Part shown: positions 21,344-31,799 of the stretch, in pieces
Layout of the letters: the number at the start of each line of letters is the position of its first letter
How positions within the stretch are numbered: position 1 is the stretch's first letter
Assembly (NCBI GenBank): GCA_963921935.1
Contig: OY998177.1
Location: forward strand, 10,133,754 to 10,197,753
Reading direction: 5' to 3'
DNA length: 64,000 nucleotides
Source: Galeruca laticollis
Lineage: Eukaryota > Arthropoda > Insecta > Coleoptera > Chrysomelidae
The notes under the pieces: generated by a model
Databases searched by the model: none
What the model saw: the letters and a program-made list of their open reading frames with translations, nothing else
What the model was told of the DNA's origin: nothing
Translations under genes and position numbers: made by a program

Positions 21344-23437
21344 ATGGAGTCAAACAAAACAATAAAAGAATTAAAAACAACGGAGTTGAAGGAAATTTTG
21401 GAAAACAGAGGATTGGACAAAACAGGAACAAAACAGGCGCTCGTTAGAAGGCTACAGGAGGCTGTAATTAAAGAGGGAAAGGATCCAGAAACATACTGTT
21501 TCAATCAAGAAGAAAATAATGAAGATCGGGATGAAGAAATGATTGGAGAATTAGAAAATGTAACGGAATCAAGAGAAAACATGCAGCCAAGTGAGGAGAA
21601 TATCACACAAGCTGAGGAAAAACAAAAAATTGAAGAACCGAGAAGAATACATGAGGGAGAAACAAGTAAGGGAGACAGTGAAAACCAACTTCTACAGAGC
21701 ATAAAATACTTATTAAAAGAACAACAGGAAGATAGCAAGAAAATGATGGAAGAACAAAGTAAGAAAATGATGGAAAAAATAGAAGAACAACAGGAAGAAA
21801 GTAAGAAAATGATGAAAAAAATAGAAGAACAACAGGAAGATAGTAAGAAAATGATGGTAAAAATAGAAGAACAGAAAGAATATTTGAAAGAAATAATTAG
21901 AGAGAAGATGGACGAACAAAATCAAAAAATTGAAAGAATGAATAACTCACTGGAACTAAAATTACGGAAACAAGACGAAAAGGTAGCCGAGATCAGAAGA
22001 AAGCAAGACGAGATGGAAAAAAGATTAGAAAACCAAGAAGAAAAATTCGAAAACTTGGAACAAAGTCTAATAGAGAAAACGAAGAAGGTCACGGAAGTAA
22101 ATATTACCAGAGCTGTTGAAATAATAGAAAAATCCGGAAAGAAGGATATAGAAGATGTGAGAAGGAGCATAATCAAACATGGAAAGGACATCGAATCCAT
22201 CAGAAGTGATGTGAAAAAGGAAATACATGAAGTAAGAGAAGAAACCGAAAAGGACATAGTGAAAACAAGAAACGAGATTAAAAGAGATGTGAAAAATGAA
22301 TTGGAACAAATGAAAACTCAATTAAAAGGTGAACAAGGAATGATCACTTACGCATATCAAGGTGGGAACGAGGAGAATATCAAATTTGATGGTAACATCA
22401 GGAAGATACATCCAAAAATATTTTTGAGAATATTAACAAATGAGATAAAACATATAAGAAATTTCGAAGATACAAGGGAAATATTGAGAAAACACCTTAC
22501 TGGACAAGCTCTATTGTGGTTCACAAGTAATGAGATAGACTTCAACAACTATAAGGAATTTGAAACAGCGTTTCTCAAATTATATTGGGGTGAAATCACA
22601 CAAGGAGAGGTTAGAGAGAGACTATATTTTGGACGATATGATGAGAATAGAGGGAATACCATGTATCTCTACTCGTTGCTACTCTATTCTCAAGCGCAAC
22701 ACTTAGAACCTGTAATTAAAGAAGAAGAAATAATCATGTTCCTATCCAGGCATTTCAAGTCACAGATATCTGAAACAATAGCTATACAAAACATCAGGAC
22801 GTTTGAACAACTATCCAATTACCTGATGAGGATAGAAAGAAACCTAACGAGTAATAGAAACAAACAAAACGAGTATAGAAATAATACAAATTACAACCGA
22901 AACATAGAACATGCTAACAGAGGAAATACTGGAAATAATTCAAACAATACCCACTACGAATACAATAACAATAATAATAGAAGTTTAAATAGTAATACAA
23001 ATAATAGAACGACGAATACTACAAGATACAGGAATTATCCAGCAAATAATTACAATCATAACAATCAAGGAAGGGAAAGAAATAATTTTAACAATGTAAA
23101 CAATAATTATGATAATAGAAGATACAATAACTACAATAATAATAATAATAATTTAAATAACAATAACAATGGTTATAACAATAATAGGGATTCAAACAAT
23201 AATAATCATCAGAGCAACAACTTTACAAGGAGGAACTCTGATGGCAATTTAAATCGAAGGAATGATGACGGCCAAAATAGACGGGTCAACTTCCAGAGGA
23301 GAGCAAGCAGTCAGGACAGGGCAAACTCTCCAAACAATCGAGTTGAACTACATGAGTCGTCAAACAATATTCATTCTCCCATAACAACGACTGCTGATGG
23401 TGGTGTACAAAATGCCACTAATCAGAATTTTCATTGA
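21344..23437 (+). CDS. Gag of family B: SAP domain, coiled coil, Asn-rich tail
   Basis: 697 codons, open. Residues about 8-42 (IKELKTTELKEILENRGLD, then TKQALVRRLQEAV) fit a SAP motif, a two-helix DNA-binding module usually found in chromatin and DNA-repair proteins. Residues about 115-330 are a long Glu/Lys coiled coil with near-repeats of EEQQEDSKKMM. Residues about 345-505 form a capsid-like retrotransposon Gag core (KIFLRILTNEIKHI, GQALLWF, FLSRHFKSQI). The tail is very Asn-rich and then Arg-rich, with no CCHC knuckle, so RNA binding may rest on the basic tail. The stop overlaps the next frame by 4 nt. The SAP function is inferred from sequence pattern only. Confidence 0.88.
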   Translation: MESNKTIKELKTTELKEILENRGLDKTGTKQALVRRLQEAVIKEGKDPETYCFNQEENNEDRDEEMIGELENVTESRENMQPSEENITQAEEKQKIEEPRRIHEGETSKGDSENQLLQSIKYLLKEQQEDSKKMMEEQSKKMMEKIEEQQEESKKMMKKIEEQQEDSKKMMVKIEEQKEYLKEIIREKMDEQNQKIERMNNSLELKLRKQDEKVAEIRRKQDEMEKRLENQEEKFENLEQSLIEKTKKVTEVNITRAVEIIEKSGKKDIEDVRRSIIKHGKDIESIRSDVKKEIHEVREETEKDIVKTRNEIKRDVKNELEQMKTQLKGEQGMITYAYQGGNEENIKFDGNIRKIHPKIFLRILTNEIKHIRNFEDTREILRKHLTGQALLWFTSNEIDFNNYKEFETAFLKLYWGEITQGEVRERLYFGRYDENRGNTMYLYSLLLYSQAQHLEPVIKEEEIIMFLSRHFKSQISETIAIQNIRTFEQLSNYLMRIERNLTSNRNKQNEYRNNTNYNRNIEHANRGNTGNNSNNTHYEYNNNNNRSLNSNTNNRTTNTTRYRNYPANNYNHNNQGRERNNFNNVNNNYDNRRYNNYNNNNNNLNNNNNGYNNNRDSNNNNHQSNNFTRRNSDGNLNRRNDDGQNRRVNFQRRASSQDRANSPNNRVELHESSNNIHSPITTTADGGVQNATNQNFH

Positions 23438-24382
23438 AGGATGGTGTAGCACGCAATCGGTATAGTTATGTCCATCCTAGAGAATTCCTCAAAGACATAG
23501 ATTGCCTAGAAAATATAGAAATCAATTTATTAGTATCTATTACGGGAAAATTGTCACATTTAAATGTAAATATTTTAATTGATACAGGTTCAGAAACATC
23601 ATTAATCACAGAAAGTATTGTAAATAAATTAAACTTGCAAAAATATATTATGAAAGTGCCAAAGGTAAATTTGATAGGTCTAAATGCAAAAAGGTGTAGC
23701 GAGGTTAACAAATCTATTATTGTAAAACTACAATTACAAAATATTCATTTGGAAGTACAATTACTGGTTATACAAGGTATGGAGTACGATATATTATTGG
23801 GTTCAGACGAATTACTAAAACATAAGATATATAACAATTATGAAACAAGAACGATAGGTGTCAATGGAATTGGAATAAAATTTGATGAAAACAGAGAACA
23901 AATAACGAACAAGAAAATTATGAAGATTGCAGAAGAAAAAGTTAGCAGGCTAGAAGTAGGAGAAATGGAAATGAATAATGATTGTTATGATAAGAAAAAT
24001 GAATTTGAAGAAAGAAGAGATGAAGAAATAGTTTTAGATGATGAAAAGAATATTGATAATTGTATTGAAATATAATAATTGTGAAGATGGAATATGGAAT
24101 GGAGAATATGAAGAAAATGATATTAATAATTATTTAAAATATAATATGGGATGTGATAATTATGAAGATGGGATATGGAATGAAGTACATTTGGATTGTG
24201 GAAGAGGAAGAAAGGAAGAAGTACGGAAATTGTTGAGAAAATATGAAGGTTTATTCAATGGAGAGGCAAGAGTTGCTAAAAATTTTATGCACAGTTTGAA
24301 GGTGAAGGATATGGAAACGTTCAGAGCAAAAAGTTACCCAATTCCATACAAATATAAGGATAAAATGCAAGATGCGAGATAA
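23434..24382 (+). pseudogene. Family B pol, part 1: aspartic protease and linker
   Basis: This frame overlaps the Gag stop and lies at -1 relative to Gag, consistent with programmed frameshifting or re-initiation; it has no ATG at the overlap. The protease active site is ILIDTGSETSLI near residue 48, followed by a DILLGSDELLKHK flap-type segment. The frame ends at 24075. The linker and pre-RT region (KYEGLFNGEARVAKNF, KSYPIPYKYKDK) then read in another frame from about 24038 to 24382 and stop just before the RT block. These two breaks are unlikely to be programmed, so I call it a pseudogene. Confidence 0.8.
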
Positions 24383-24390
24383 AAAAACTG

Positions 24391-26787
24391 ATGAAAGACG
24401 AAATTATAGAATATAGCAATACTTCATATATAAACCCCATTGTTATTGTACAAAAAAAGGATGGAGACATGAGAATCTGTCTAGATGCAAGAAACTTAAA
24501 TAAACATTGTATACCAGAATTTGAGGCACCATTAAATATTGAAGCGATACTTGGCCGAATTTCAAAAACTAAAATTTTTACAAAACTGGACCTGAAACAC
24601 AGTTTTTGGTTGATACCACTGGATGAGAATAGCAGAGATTATACAGGTTTCATGGTAGATGGAGTAGTATATAGATTTAAAGTAGTACCATTTGGAACAC
24701 AATCGGCTACGTCAGCTCTACTGAAAGCTCTTCATAAAATTTTGAATCAGTATGAAAAATTCACACTACACTATATAGACGATATCTTAATATATTCCGA
24801 AGAAGAGGAGGAGCATATCAAGCACATAGAGATAATTTTAAAAGCTTTGGATGAAGCCGGTTTGAAATTAAACATAAAAAAATGCCAATTCTACAAGGAA
24901 GAAGTAGTATATCTTGGATATAAAATTGACAAAGATGGAGTAAGCATGGGTCCAGATAGGATAAAAATTATAAAAGAATATAAAAGACCTACTAATCTTA
25001 AAACGCTACGAGGCTTCCTTGGTGTATTACACTACTTCAAGAGATTAGTGCCAGATTTAACGGAAAAGGAAATACCACTTATAGAACTACTAAGGAAAAA
25101 TGTGAGATGGAAATGGACTCATGAAAGAGAAGTGGCTTTCAATAAAATTAAGGAGGAGTTCACAGAGAACGTGAAATTATATCATCCAGATTACACGAAG
25201 ACATTCATATTAAGAACAGATGTTTCACAAAATAGATTTGCCGGAAGTTTGGTACAACAAAACGAGCACGGAGAAGTTCCCATTTCATTTGTGTCAAGAA
25301 TTACGGAAAAGTCTGAGAAAAACTATAGCGTTAGCGAGATGGAGTTAGCTAGCATATTATTTTGTGTGAACAAATTAAGATTTTTTTTATTAGGTAACAG
25401 ATTTACTATTGAGACGGACAACCAATCTCTCACAACTATTTTAAAGAACAAATATGGAAACAATAGGATACACAGATGGGCTTTGCTTCTACAGGAATAT
25501 TCATTCGATATTAAATATATACCTGGTGCCAAAAATATAGTTGAAGACGCTTTGACGAGAATGGATGGGGAAAGCAAAATACGAAGAAACAAATACGTAG
25601 GAGTGAACTTAATGAAGGAGGAATTAGGTGTATTTTCAATATATGCAATCATGGAAGACCAGAGAAATTTGACAGATAAAGAAAAACATAATTGCCAAAC
25701 AAAGGACAATATAATCTTCAAAATTATCAAGCAAAAGGAGTTATATGTAATTACAGAACATTTGACAAGAAAAATAATCAAAGATTTACATTTACGGTAC
25801 AATCATGTAGGAATACGAAAATTACACAGTATTTTTAGGGAAAACTACATTGCAAAGAAAGATCTACCTATCACAAAAAGCATAGTTACTAGATGTGAAC
25901 TTCGTCAACTTGGAAAAGAAAAAAATCATCACAACGAAAATATGCCAAAATCATTAGTAACGAAACATCCTCTTGAAGTCATAACGGTAGATTTCATTTC
26001 AAACATAATACCCAGTGAAGAAGGTAATCAAAACATATTTGTAGTCTTGGATGCTTTTTCAAAATATGTAACCTTTTATCCATGTCAACGAACAAATAAA
26101 AAGACGGTAAAGAAATGCCTGACAAGCTACTTTCTAGAAGTGGGCATACCGGAAAACTGTTTAATGGATAATGCTACTTATTTCAGTAACGAAAACTTTA
26201 AAGCATGGTTAAGAAAGTCAAACGTAAAGCCTCTCTTTACAAAAATTAGACATCCATGTGCTAATCAAACGGAGAGATACATAAGAGAAGTCATCAAATG
26301 TCTGAGATTATTGGTTCACGATCAACAACGAAACTGGGAAAGGAATTTGAAGAATATGGAATTCTGTTTAAATAATGTACCACACGAAGTAACTGGAAGA
26401 TCACCCATATTAATTATGAAAAACATAGTACCTGAAAGACCATGGATATCAGAAAATGTAGAGAAATATGAACAGATAATCAAGGAAACGAGGGAAAGAA
26501 TTTCCAAGAATGCTGAAGAATACATAAGAAAACGAAGCAAGAGAATTAAGAAGAGAACTACTTTTAAGGAAGGAGAATTAGTAATAATTAAAGCACTTAG
26601 AATTCCTAATCATAAGCGTAATATTCGTGCAAAATTACAATTACCTTACGAAGGTCCATATAAAGTAGTAACATCTAACGGCATAAATAGTTACAAACTC
26701 GTACATCCTGTAACTGGCAATGTTAGAGGAATTTTCAATGTGGACCAATTGTATCGATTCCATCCTGAATTCAATGAAATTCAATAA
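24391..26787 (+). pseudogene. Family B pol, part 2: reverse transcriptase, RNase H, integrase
   Basis: Open for about 798 codons. RT: FTKLDLKHSFW, VVPFGTQSA and catalytic YIDDILIYS near residue 130. RNase H: LRTDVSQNRFAGSL and the later ETDNQSLTTIL. Integrase: zinc finger with YNHVGIRKLH and RCELRQ, where the second cysteine of the CxxC pair reads R (CGT for expected TGT); catalytic core VDFISN, LMDNATYF and QTERYIRE; then a GPY module (EGPYKVV, NSYKLVHPVTG, RGIFN). The zinc-finger change and the frameshift just upstream at about 24382 argue that this copy cannot act alone. The lineage is Ty3/gypsy; I see no chromodomain. Confidence 0.88.
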
Positions 26788-27084
26788 GTTCTATCTGCAA
26801 AGAATTAGTTATAATTAGAATGAAATATTTTTAAGTTGAAACAGGGAATTAATTACTTGTAGGAATAAGGTGTAAGATAGGTAAAGAATTAGAAATAGAT
26901 TAATTAGGTATAATAAAAAATTAATGATTGATTTTCACAAAGATAGAATATAATGAAGTAGATTAAATGATAATAGATTATTACAAAATAAGAAAAAGTT
27001 AAGTACTATTGAATGAATTTTATGATAAAACATTCTAGATCATTGTAAACAATAATTAGAATGATTTTATAAAAATTCAGGGAA
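26788..27084 (+). other. Family B 3' untranslated region
   Basis: AT-rich, no ORF. Ends in TTCAGGGAA just before the LTR begins at 27085, the likely polypurine tract. Confidence 0.7.
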
Positions 27085-29023
27085 TGTTATAACGTATAAA
27101 TAAAGATAGAAACACTGGTGTAAAACAGATTAGTTGGAAACTGATTAGAAATTAAAACATTAGACTATATTTTATTAGAATCATAAATACGAGACATTGA
27201 AATTGCTCATATTAACTAAAAAAGTAATACAACTTATGTATATAATTAATAATCTGAGAAGACTCACATAGAATTGACAAAAGAAAAATTACCTTGATCA
27301 TATGTCCAAAAGCCATAGAGTAAATATCCTCCATCGTATTAAATACCTCATGTCAGAAAAAACGATGAACATATAATCTAGAAAAGAAACATGAATTAAT
27401 AAATATTCGAAATAAAAAGGATATTGTCCAATATTATAACGCATTTTTACTAGAAACATATGGGTTAGAATATTTGACGCTGTAATACCAATACGCTTAG
27501 CGACATACGCTAGCGACAAAATATAGATGTCAATATGTATCAGCGACAAACGTTGAAAGTAGAGTGATTTCATAGATGAAATGAATAGAAATTAATTAAC
27601 GTGTTTAATCGAATATAATGAACATAAATAATTAGATTAAGGGATATTAATAAATGTTTTAAAATAATTTATGTTGATGGCTAAACACAATTGCTAATTA
27701 TAATAAGAAAATTGAACTGAACATTGATATCAAAGACTATTGTATATCGCCTAAGAAAAACTATTCGTCCCATAATAACAAGATGAACTTCAATATTAAA
27801 TAAACAATTTTTAGTGAGACTAATTTTTTTGTATGTAGGTAAAGATATTAGAATGTAAAGTGAAATCATAATTTTGAGTGCGTTAATAAAAAAGAAAACG
27901 GTGATTGGTTTATGTGACATGACAGAAGGAACTTTCAAACAACAACAAGTGTAACAAACATTTTGGAATATAGTGAGCTAAATTAAACAAAAGGCTGATT
28001 GTTGTTTGTTGAAAAAAGTTGAAGAAAAAGAGTCGGTGGCTTGGTTTCGTTTCTAGAAGGTTGGGTTTTGAAGTTCTCCAGAAATTTAAGAAATTATCCT
28101 CAAAATGAGGATAAAAACATAGCAAACTATTGATAAAACATGCACATGTACTTACCCAATGATTGTAGCTGAATTTCCAGAGTGAAAATCATATTTTCAC
28201 ATATTTATTCAACTGTAAACTTCGGAAGTTGTTTTCCAGAAGTTTCGAGAGGCAGATCCTGGTTCCTGAACACAAGGTCAGTGTATTGTTGTACAACAAG
28301 AGTTATAAAAAAATTATTAACGTCAATCAAATGTTTTCTTTAAAATCTCATGAGTAAAATAAACTTTGAAATAATGATCGATCTGAAAAAGAATTAAAAT
28401 TAAAGACTCAATATAGCTATATTATTAAATAATTCTAATTGATAAATGGCCAATCTAAAGAAATAAAATTTAATACTTACGCATTTCTCAATTAAGAAAC
28501 TTAAGAAAGATACATCCAACTCTTTTATGTAACATTTAAACTCTATGTATATAAATTTCATAACTATTTCTTGTACCATATTATTTGTATTTCTGTATGT
28601 ATAAGTCTCCCAGCATAAATTCTTTTAACTTGTATATAATTTGAAACATATTCTATGACACAGCATAGAAGCTCGCTGTGAAACTGAACAGACCCGACGC
28701 GTCTATCAAATGTTTACTCTAGCGCATCGTCACCTCATGTTCTTGAGCATGCGCACAGAACGCCACACATAATAATAAAATCAATAATTTCATTTGACTC
28801 ATACATGGGCGTTGCATAAAATTTTTATAAATAAAATTAAAATATTGTTTTCAAGTAAAATGTTTCTTTATTTATTTATCAACTGAATTTATTCACAACC
28901 GTAAGAACCCAGATAACAGAAAGAATCTCATACTATATACATACATAAAAATTCATCATAATAATTTCGTCCCAACGTAGTGGGCTATTTAAATATTCAA
29001 TTAATTATATCTTTATTATAACA
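27085..29023 (+). repeat. Full family B LTR, copy 3
   Basis: 1939 bp from TGTTATAACG to TTATAACA. Followed by about 27 bp, then the primer-binding-site candidate, so it acts as 3' LTR for the left unit and 5' LTR for the partial right unit. Confidence 0.9.
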
Positions 29024-29226
29024 TAAATAATATTAAGTATAATAAATAAATGGCGACCCAACGTAGGTGCGTTGAATAAATTCAGTAAATAATTAATTGT
29101 TCATAAAATAAAAATAAATTTGACCAATTTTTGTGACGATTTAACTTTAAAATCAGTAATAATTTCGGGGAAAATTTGTTTGGAGTTTTGTACTGTTTTG
29201 TCTATTACAAATAAAAATTCTGAACA

Positions 29227-29694
29227 ATGGAGTCAAACAAAACAATAAAAGAATTAAAAACAACGGAGTTGAAGGAAATTTTGGAAAACAGAGGATTGGA
29301 CAAAACAGGAACAAAACAGGCGCTCGTTAGAAGGCTACAGGAGGCTGTAATTAAAGAGGGAAAGGATCCAGAAACATACTGTTTCAATCAAGAAGAAAAT
29401 AATGAAGATCGGGATGAAGAAATGATTGGAGAATTAGAAAATGTAACGGAATCAAGAGAAAACATGCAGCCAAGTGAGGAGAATATCACACAAGCTGAGG
29501 AAAAACAAAAAATTGAAGAACCGAGAAGAATACATGAGGGAGAAACAAGTAAGGGAGACAGTGAAAACCAACTTCTACAGAGCATAAAATACTTATTAAA
29601 AGAACAACAGGAAGATAGCAAGAAAATGATGGAAGAACAAAGTAAGAAAATGATGGAAAAAATAGAAGAACAACAGGAAGAAAGTAAGAAAATG
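29227..29694 (+). pseudogene. Second, truncated copy of the family B Gag start
   Basis: Codes for the same first 155 residues as the Gag at 21344, including the SAP domain and the first coiled-coil repeats, with no amino-acid difference. At 29694 it is cut inside the SKKMM repeat and fused to the 667-bp block; the chimeric frame then runs to a stop at 29829 in unrelated sequence. It shows that the element DNA continues past one full period. Confidence 0.9.
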
Positions 29695-30361
29695 CTAAGC
29701 CACGTTATTCAGATAAATAATTTGGTATGTTCGCAATCAGCTTATATATCTCGAAAAATGGTTCTTCTACTAATTTATTTGCATAGCTGCTCGAATTTTT
29801 TTCAATTTTTACGCGATTTTTTCCAATAATAGTTATTTCAGTAATATTATTTTCATAATTGGATAGCGATAACAACTTCTCACCTAGTGTTTTAAATGAA
29901 ACCTACCGTTTGTAGCTAATTCCACAATGTATTGGGAAAATTTTGAAAATTCTGAAAAATTGACAATTGTTTCGATATTAAATATCATCTTCATTCTTAC
30001 GTCAGAATGACGATGATATTTAATATCGAGACAATTGTCAATTATTTAGAATTTTCAACATTTTTTGAATACATTGTGGAATTAGAAACAGTAAGATTCA
30101 TTAACATTAATATGAGTAGATTCCACGAGGTAAGGGTCAAACCAGTTAATTACTTTTCACCTAATTTATCGGATGTAAACGTCCGATATGTAGGTGTAAA
30201 CGCTATACAGAAATAAAGTATGGACATAAATCGGTCGGTAGAAATCTATTGTCTGTATTGACTAGCCTACGACCAGTGTTTATATTACTTGCTATATTAG
30301 AACCCATTAGCAAGTTTTTCCCGGATTCCGTATCACCATTGTTTTTGTTCACCGTTTCGTT
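29695..30361 (-). repeat. 667-bp direct repeat, copy 2
   Basis: Copy of 19478-20144. At its right edge it continues without break into the start of the ORF1 relic (30203-30532), so this side preserves the original neighbour. Confidence 0.85.
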
Positions 30362-30532
30362 TGAAATATTATTAATTGTTAAGTCCATGGTATTTTGGTT
30401 ATTTTGTTGATTCATATCAATATCTCCAGAGAATGTGACTTCTTCCACACGCACATTAGGACAATTTCTTCTCGTTGATCGCTGTGGTGAGTTCTTGCCA
30501 CCTTTTTCATATTGGCCACCGGACATCTGCAC
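30203..30532 (-). pseudogene. N-terminal part of a non-LTR ORF1
   Basis: 110 codons from 30532 (a second ATG, opening MSGGQYEKGG, is at 30526) through an Asn/Ser-rich stretch to a stop at 30203. Just beyond the stop the same strand shows a decayed segment resembling RLHLHIGRLHPI, typical of the Jockey/I ORF1 region before the zinc knuckles. Only the N-terminal part is open. The Asn-rich linker is low complexity, so clade assignment is tentative. Confidence 0.5.
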
Positions 30533-30539
30533 TTTAGAG

Positions 30540-31105
30540 CCGGGGCAAAAAATAAATAGAGGAAAACTAGTTACTGTATCGATGCTACACTAATTATATA
30601 CAACACAGAAAAAAATAATAATAAGAAACTGCTAAGTAAACAAATCACTTATCGCAAGAGAACTCAAATCGATACGTCCGCACTGTAGGATAGTTTGACC
30701 GAGAATCCTGCAGAATTATTCTTTTTAGATCTCTTTTGTATACCCATCATCATCATTTTGGAACAACTGTTTCCAATTATTACTGTAAATACCTTGGACA
30801 CAAGATTCCCATATACTATATAGTCAGGAAAAAAGACCAAAATCAAATATATACAGAGTATCCCATGTGAAAAAAAAATATGATTATCTTTTAATTGCAT
30901 ATCAAAATTTAGTCATAACCACACAATTTCTATTTAAACCTTTTAGTTTTCTACGGGCAATAATAAGGAACATAAGAGTTGGGTAATTCATAATGAATAA
31001 AAAACTATACATCTCCAACTGTAAGACTATTTTTGTGAATATCTGTTGTATTAGAAACTAAGCTGTAAGGAAATTCGAAGTTTTTTGTGAAAACCTTTAT
31101 CTAAG
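30540..31105. other. No gene found
   Basis: AT-rich. A TACAGAGTATCCCATGTG stretch at about 30840 resembles a Tc1/mariner terminus but no partner end was found nearby. No supported coding region. Confidence 0.5.
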
Positions 31106-31111
31106 CGCACA

Positions 31112-31135
31112 AAAAAGGTTAGGTTAGGTTAGGTT
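31112..31135. repeat. Short interstitial (TTAGG)n run
   Basis: Four consecutive GGTTA units, the telomere repeat of most insects outside Diptera. Too short to be a telomere; it may be a relic of a repair or insertion event. Confidence 0.7.
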
Positions 31136-31185
31136 ATTTTGTGTATATGACAATGCCTTATCATTCATGTGCCATAAAACTATAT

Positions 31186-31400
31186 TTAAATAGTATATTG
31201 TGCAACAAGTGGGAAAAGTTCAACTTTTCTCACGAGCGTGGAAGTGCCGCGAACACACGAGTGAGAAAAGTACTTTTCCCACATGTTGCACACTATAATT
31301 TTTCTACAACTGCACAAATTTGAAGAATACAAGTAAATAGTTTTGTAGAAAAAGTCTAAGCTTCGAGGACCACCCACCGAAAACGGCTGGGCATCGAGTA
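31186..31400 (+). repeat. Hairpin-rich repeat, left copy of a distant inverted pair
   Basis: Contains GTGGGAAAAGT and its complement ACTTTTCCCACA about 60 bp apart, flanked by GTGCAACA and TGTTGCAC, so it folds on itself. A related copy in opposite orientation lies at 36040-36250. Probably a palindromic non-autonomous DNA transposon. Confidence 0.6.
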
Positions 31401-31799
31401 TAAGTTTCTGAAATTAGCTGGGCATCGAGTATCCCCTAATGGATTCTTCATATAAATGTTTGTAGTGTGGGCAAAGTGCCGTGAGAAATAATATTTCTCA
31501 CAGTGTGAGCAATATATGGTTTTAAAATTAAGTAAGCTATGAGAAATACGCTACTTTTGATAGCAGTTGTAGAAGAATATTATTCTTCTACAGCCATTAT
31601 AGTATTGCACCATATCGATACGCTCAGGCGTGCGAAATGGCACATTTTCTCGCGCTCAGCAGGTCATTAAATAGTTACTAGAGGGCGCCGTAAGCATTAA
31701 GCAGTTTTATTCGATATACCCGTTTTACGTCCCGTTGTATCAGATTATGTCCTGAACATCGTTGCGGGCTACAGAATGGCAACACACTAACCATTAGTA
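31401..31799. other. No gene found; small hairpin
   Basis: Holds a short palindrome around 31588 (GAAGAATATTATTCTTC) and otherwise unremarkable sequence. Confidence 0.5.

Larger units (their letters stand above)
20142..29694 (+). mobile_element. Gypsy-type LTR retrotransposon family B, more than one element period
   Basis: Order: truncated LTR (20142-21140), full internal region (21141-27084), full LTR (27085-29023), then the first 671 bp of a second internal region (29024-29694). The LTR ends are TGTTATAA and TTATAACA. A primer-binding-site candidate TGGCGACCCAACGTAGG (21168, repeated at 29051) resembles the complement of an insect tRNA-Lys 3' end. A full Gag and a damaged pol are present; no envelope frame is seen between pol and the LTR. 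The ends are not canonical insertion ends, and the whole sits between identical 667-bp repeats. Confidence 0.9.

Noticed and set aside
26788..27084. Envelope-like third ORF in family B
   Set aside because: Less than 300 bp remain between pol and the LTR and no open frame is present.
30836..30860. Possible Tc1/mariner terminus
   Set aside because: Only one end resembles a terminus. No inverted partner or transposase found nearby.
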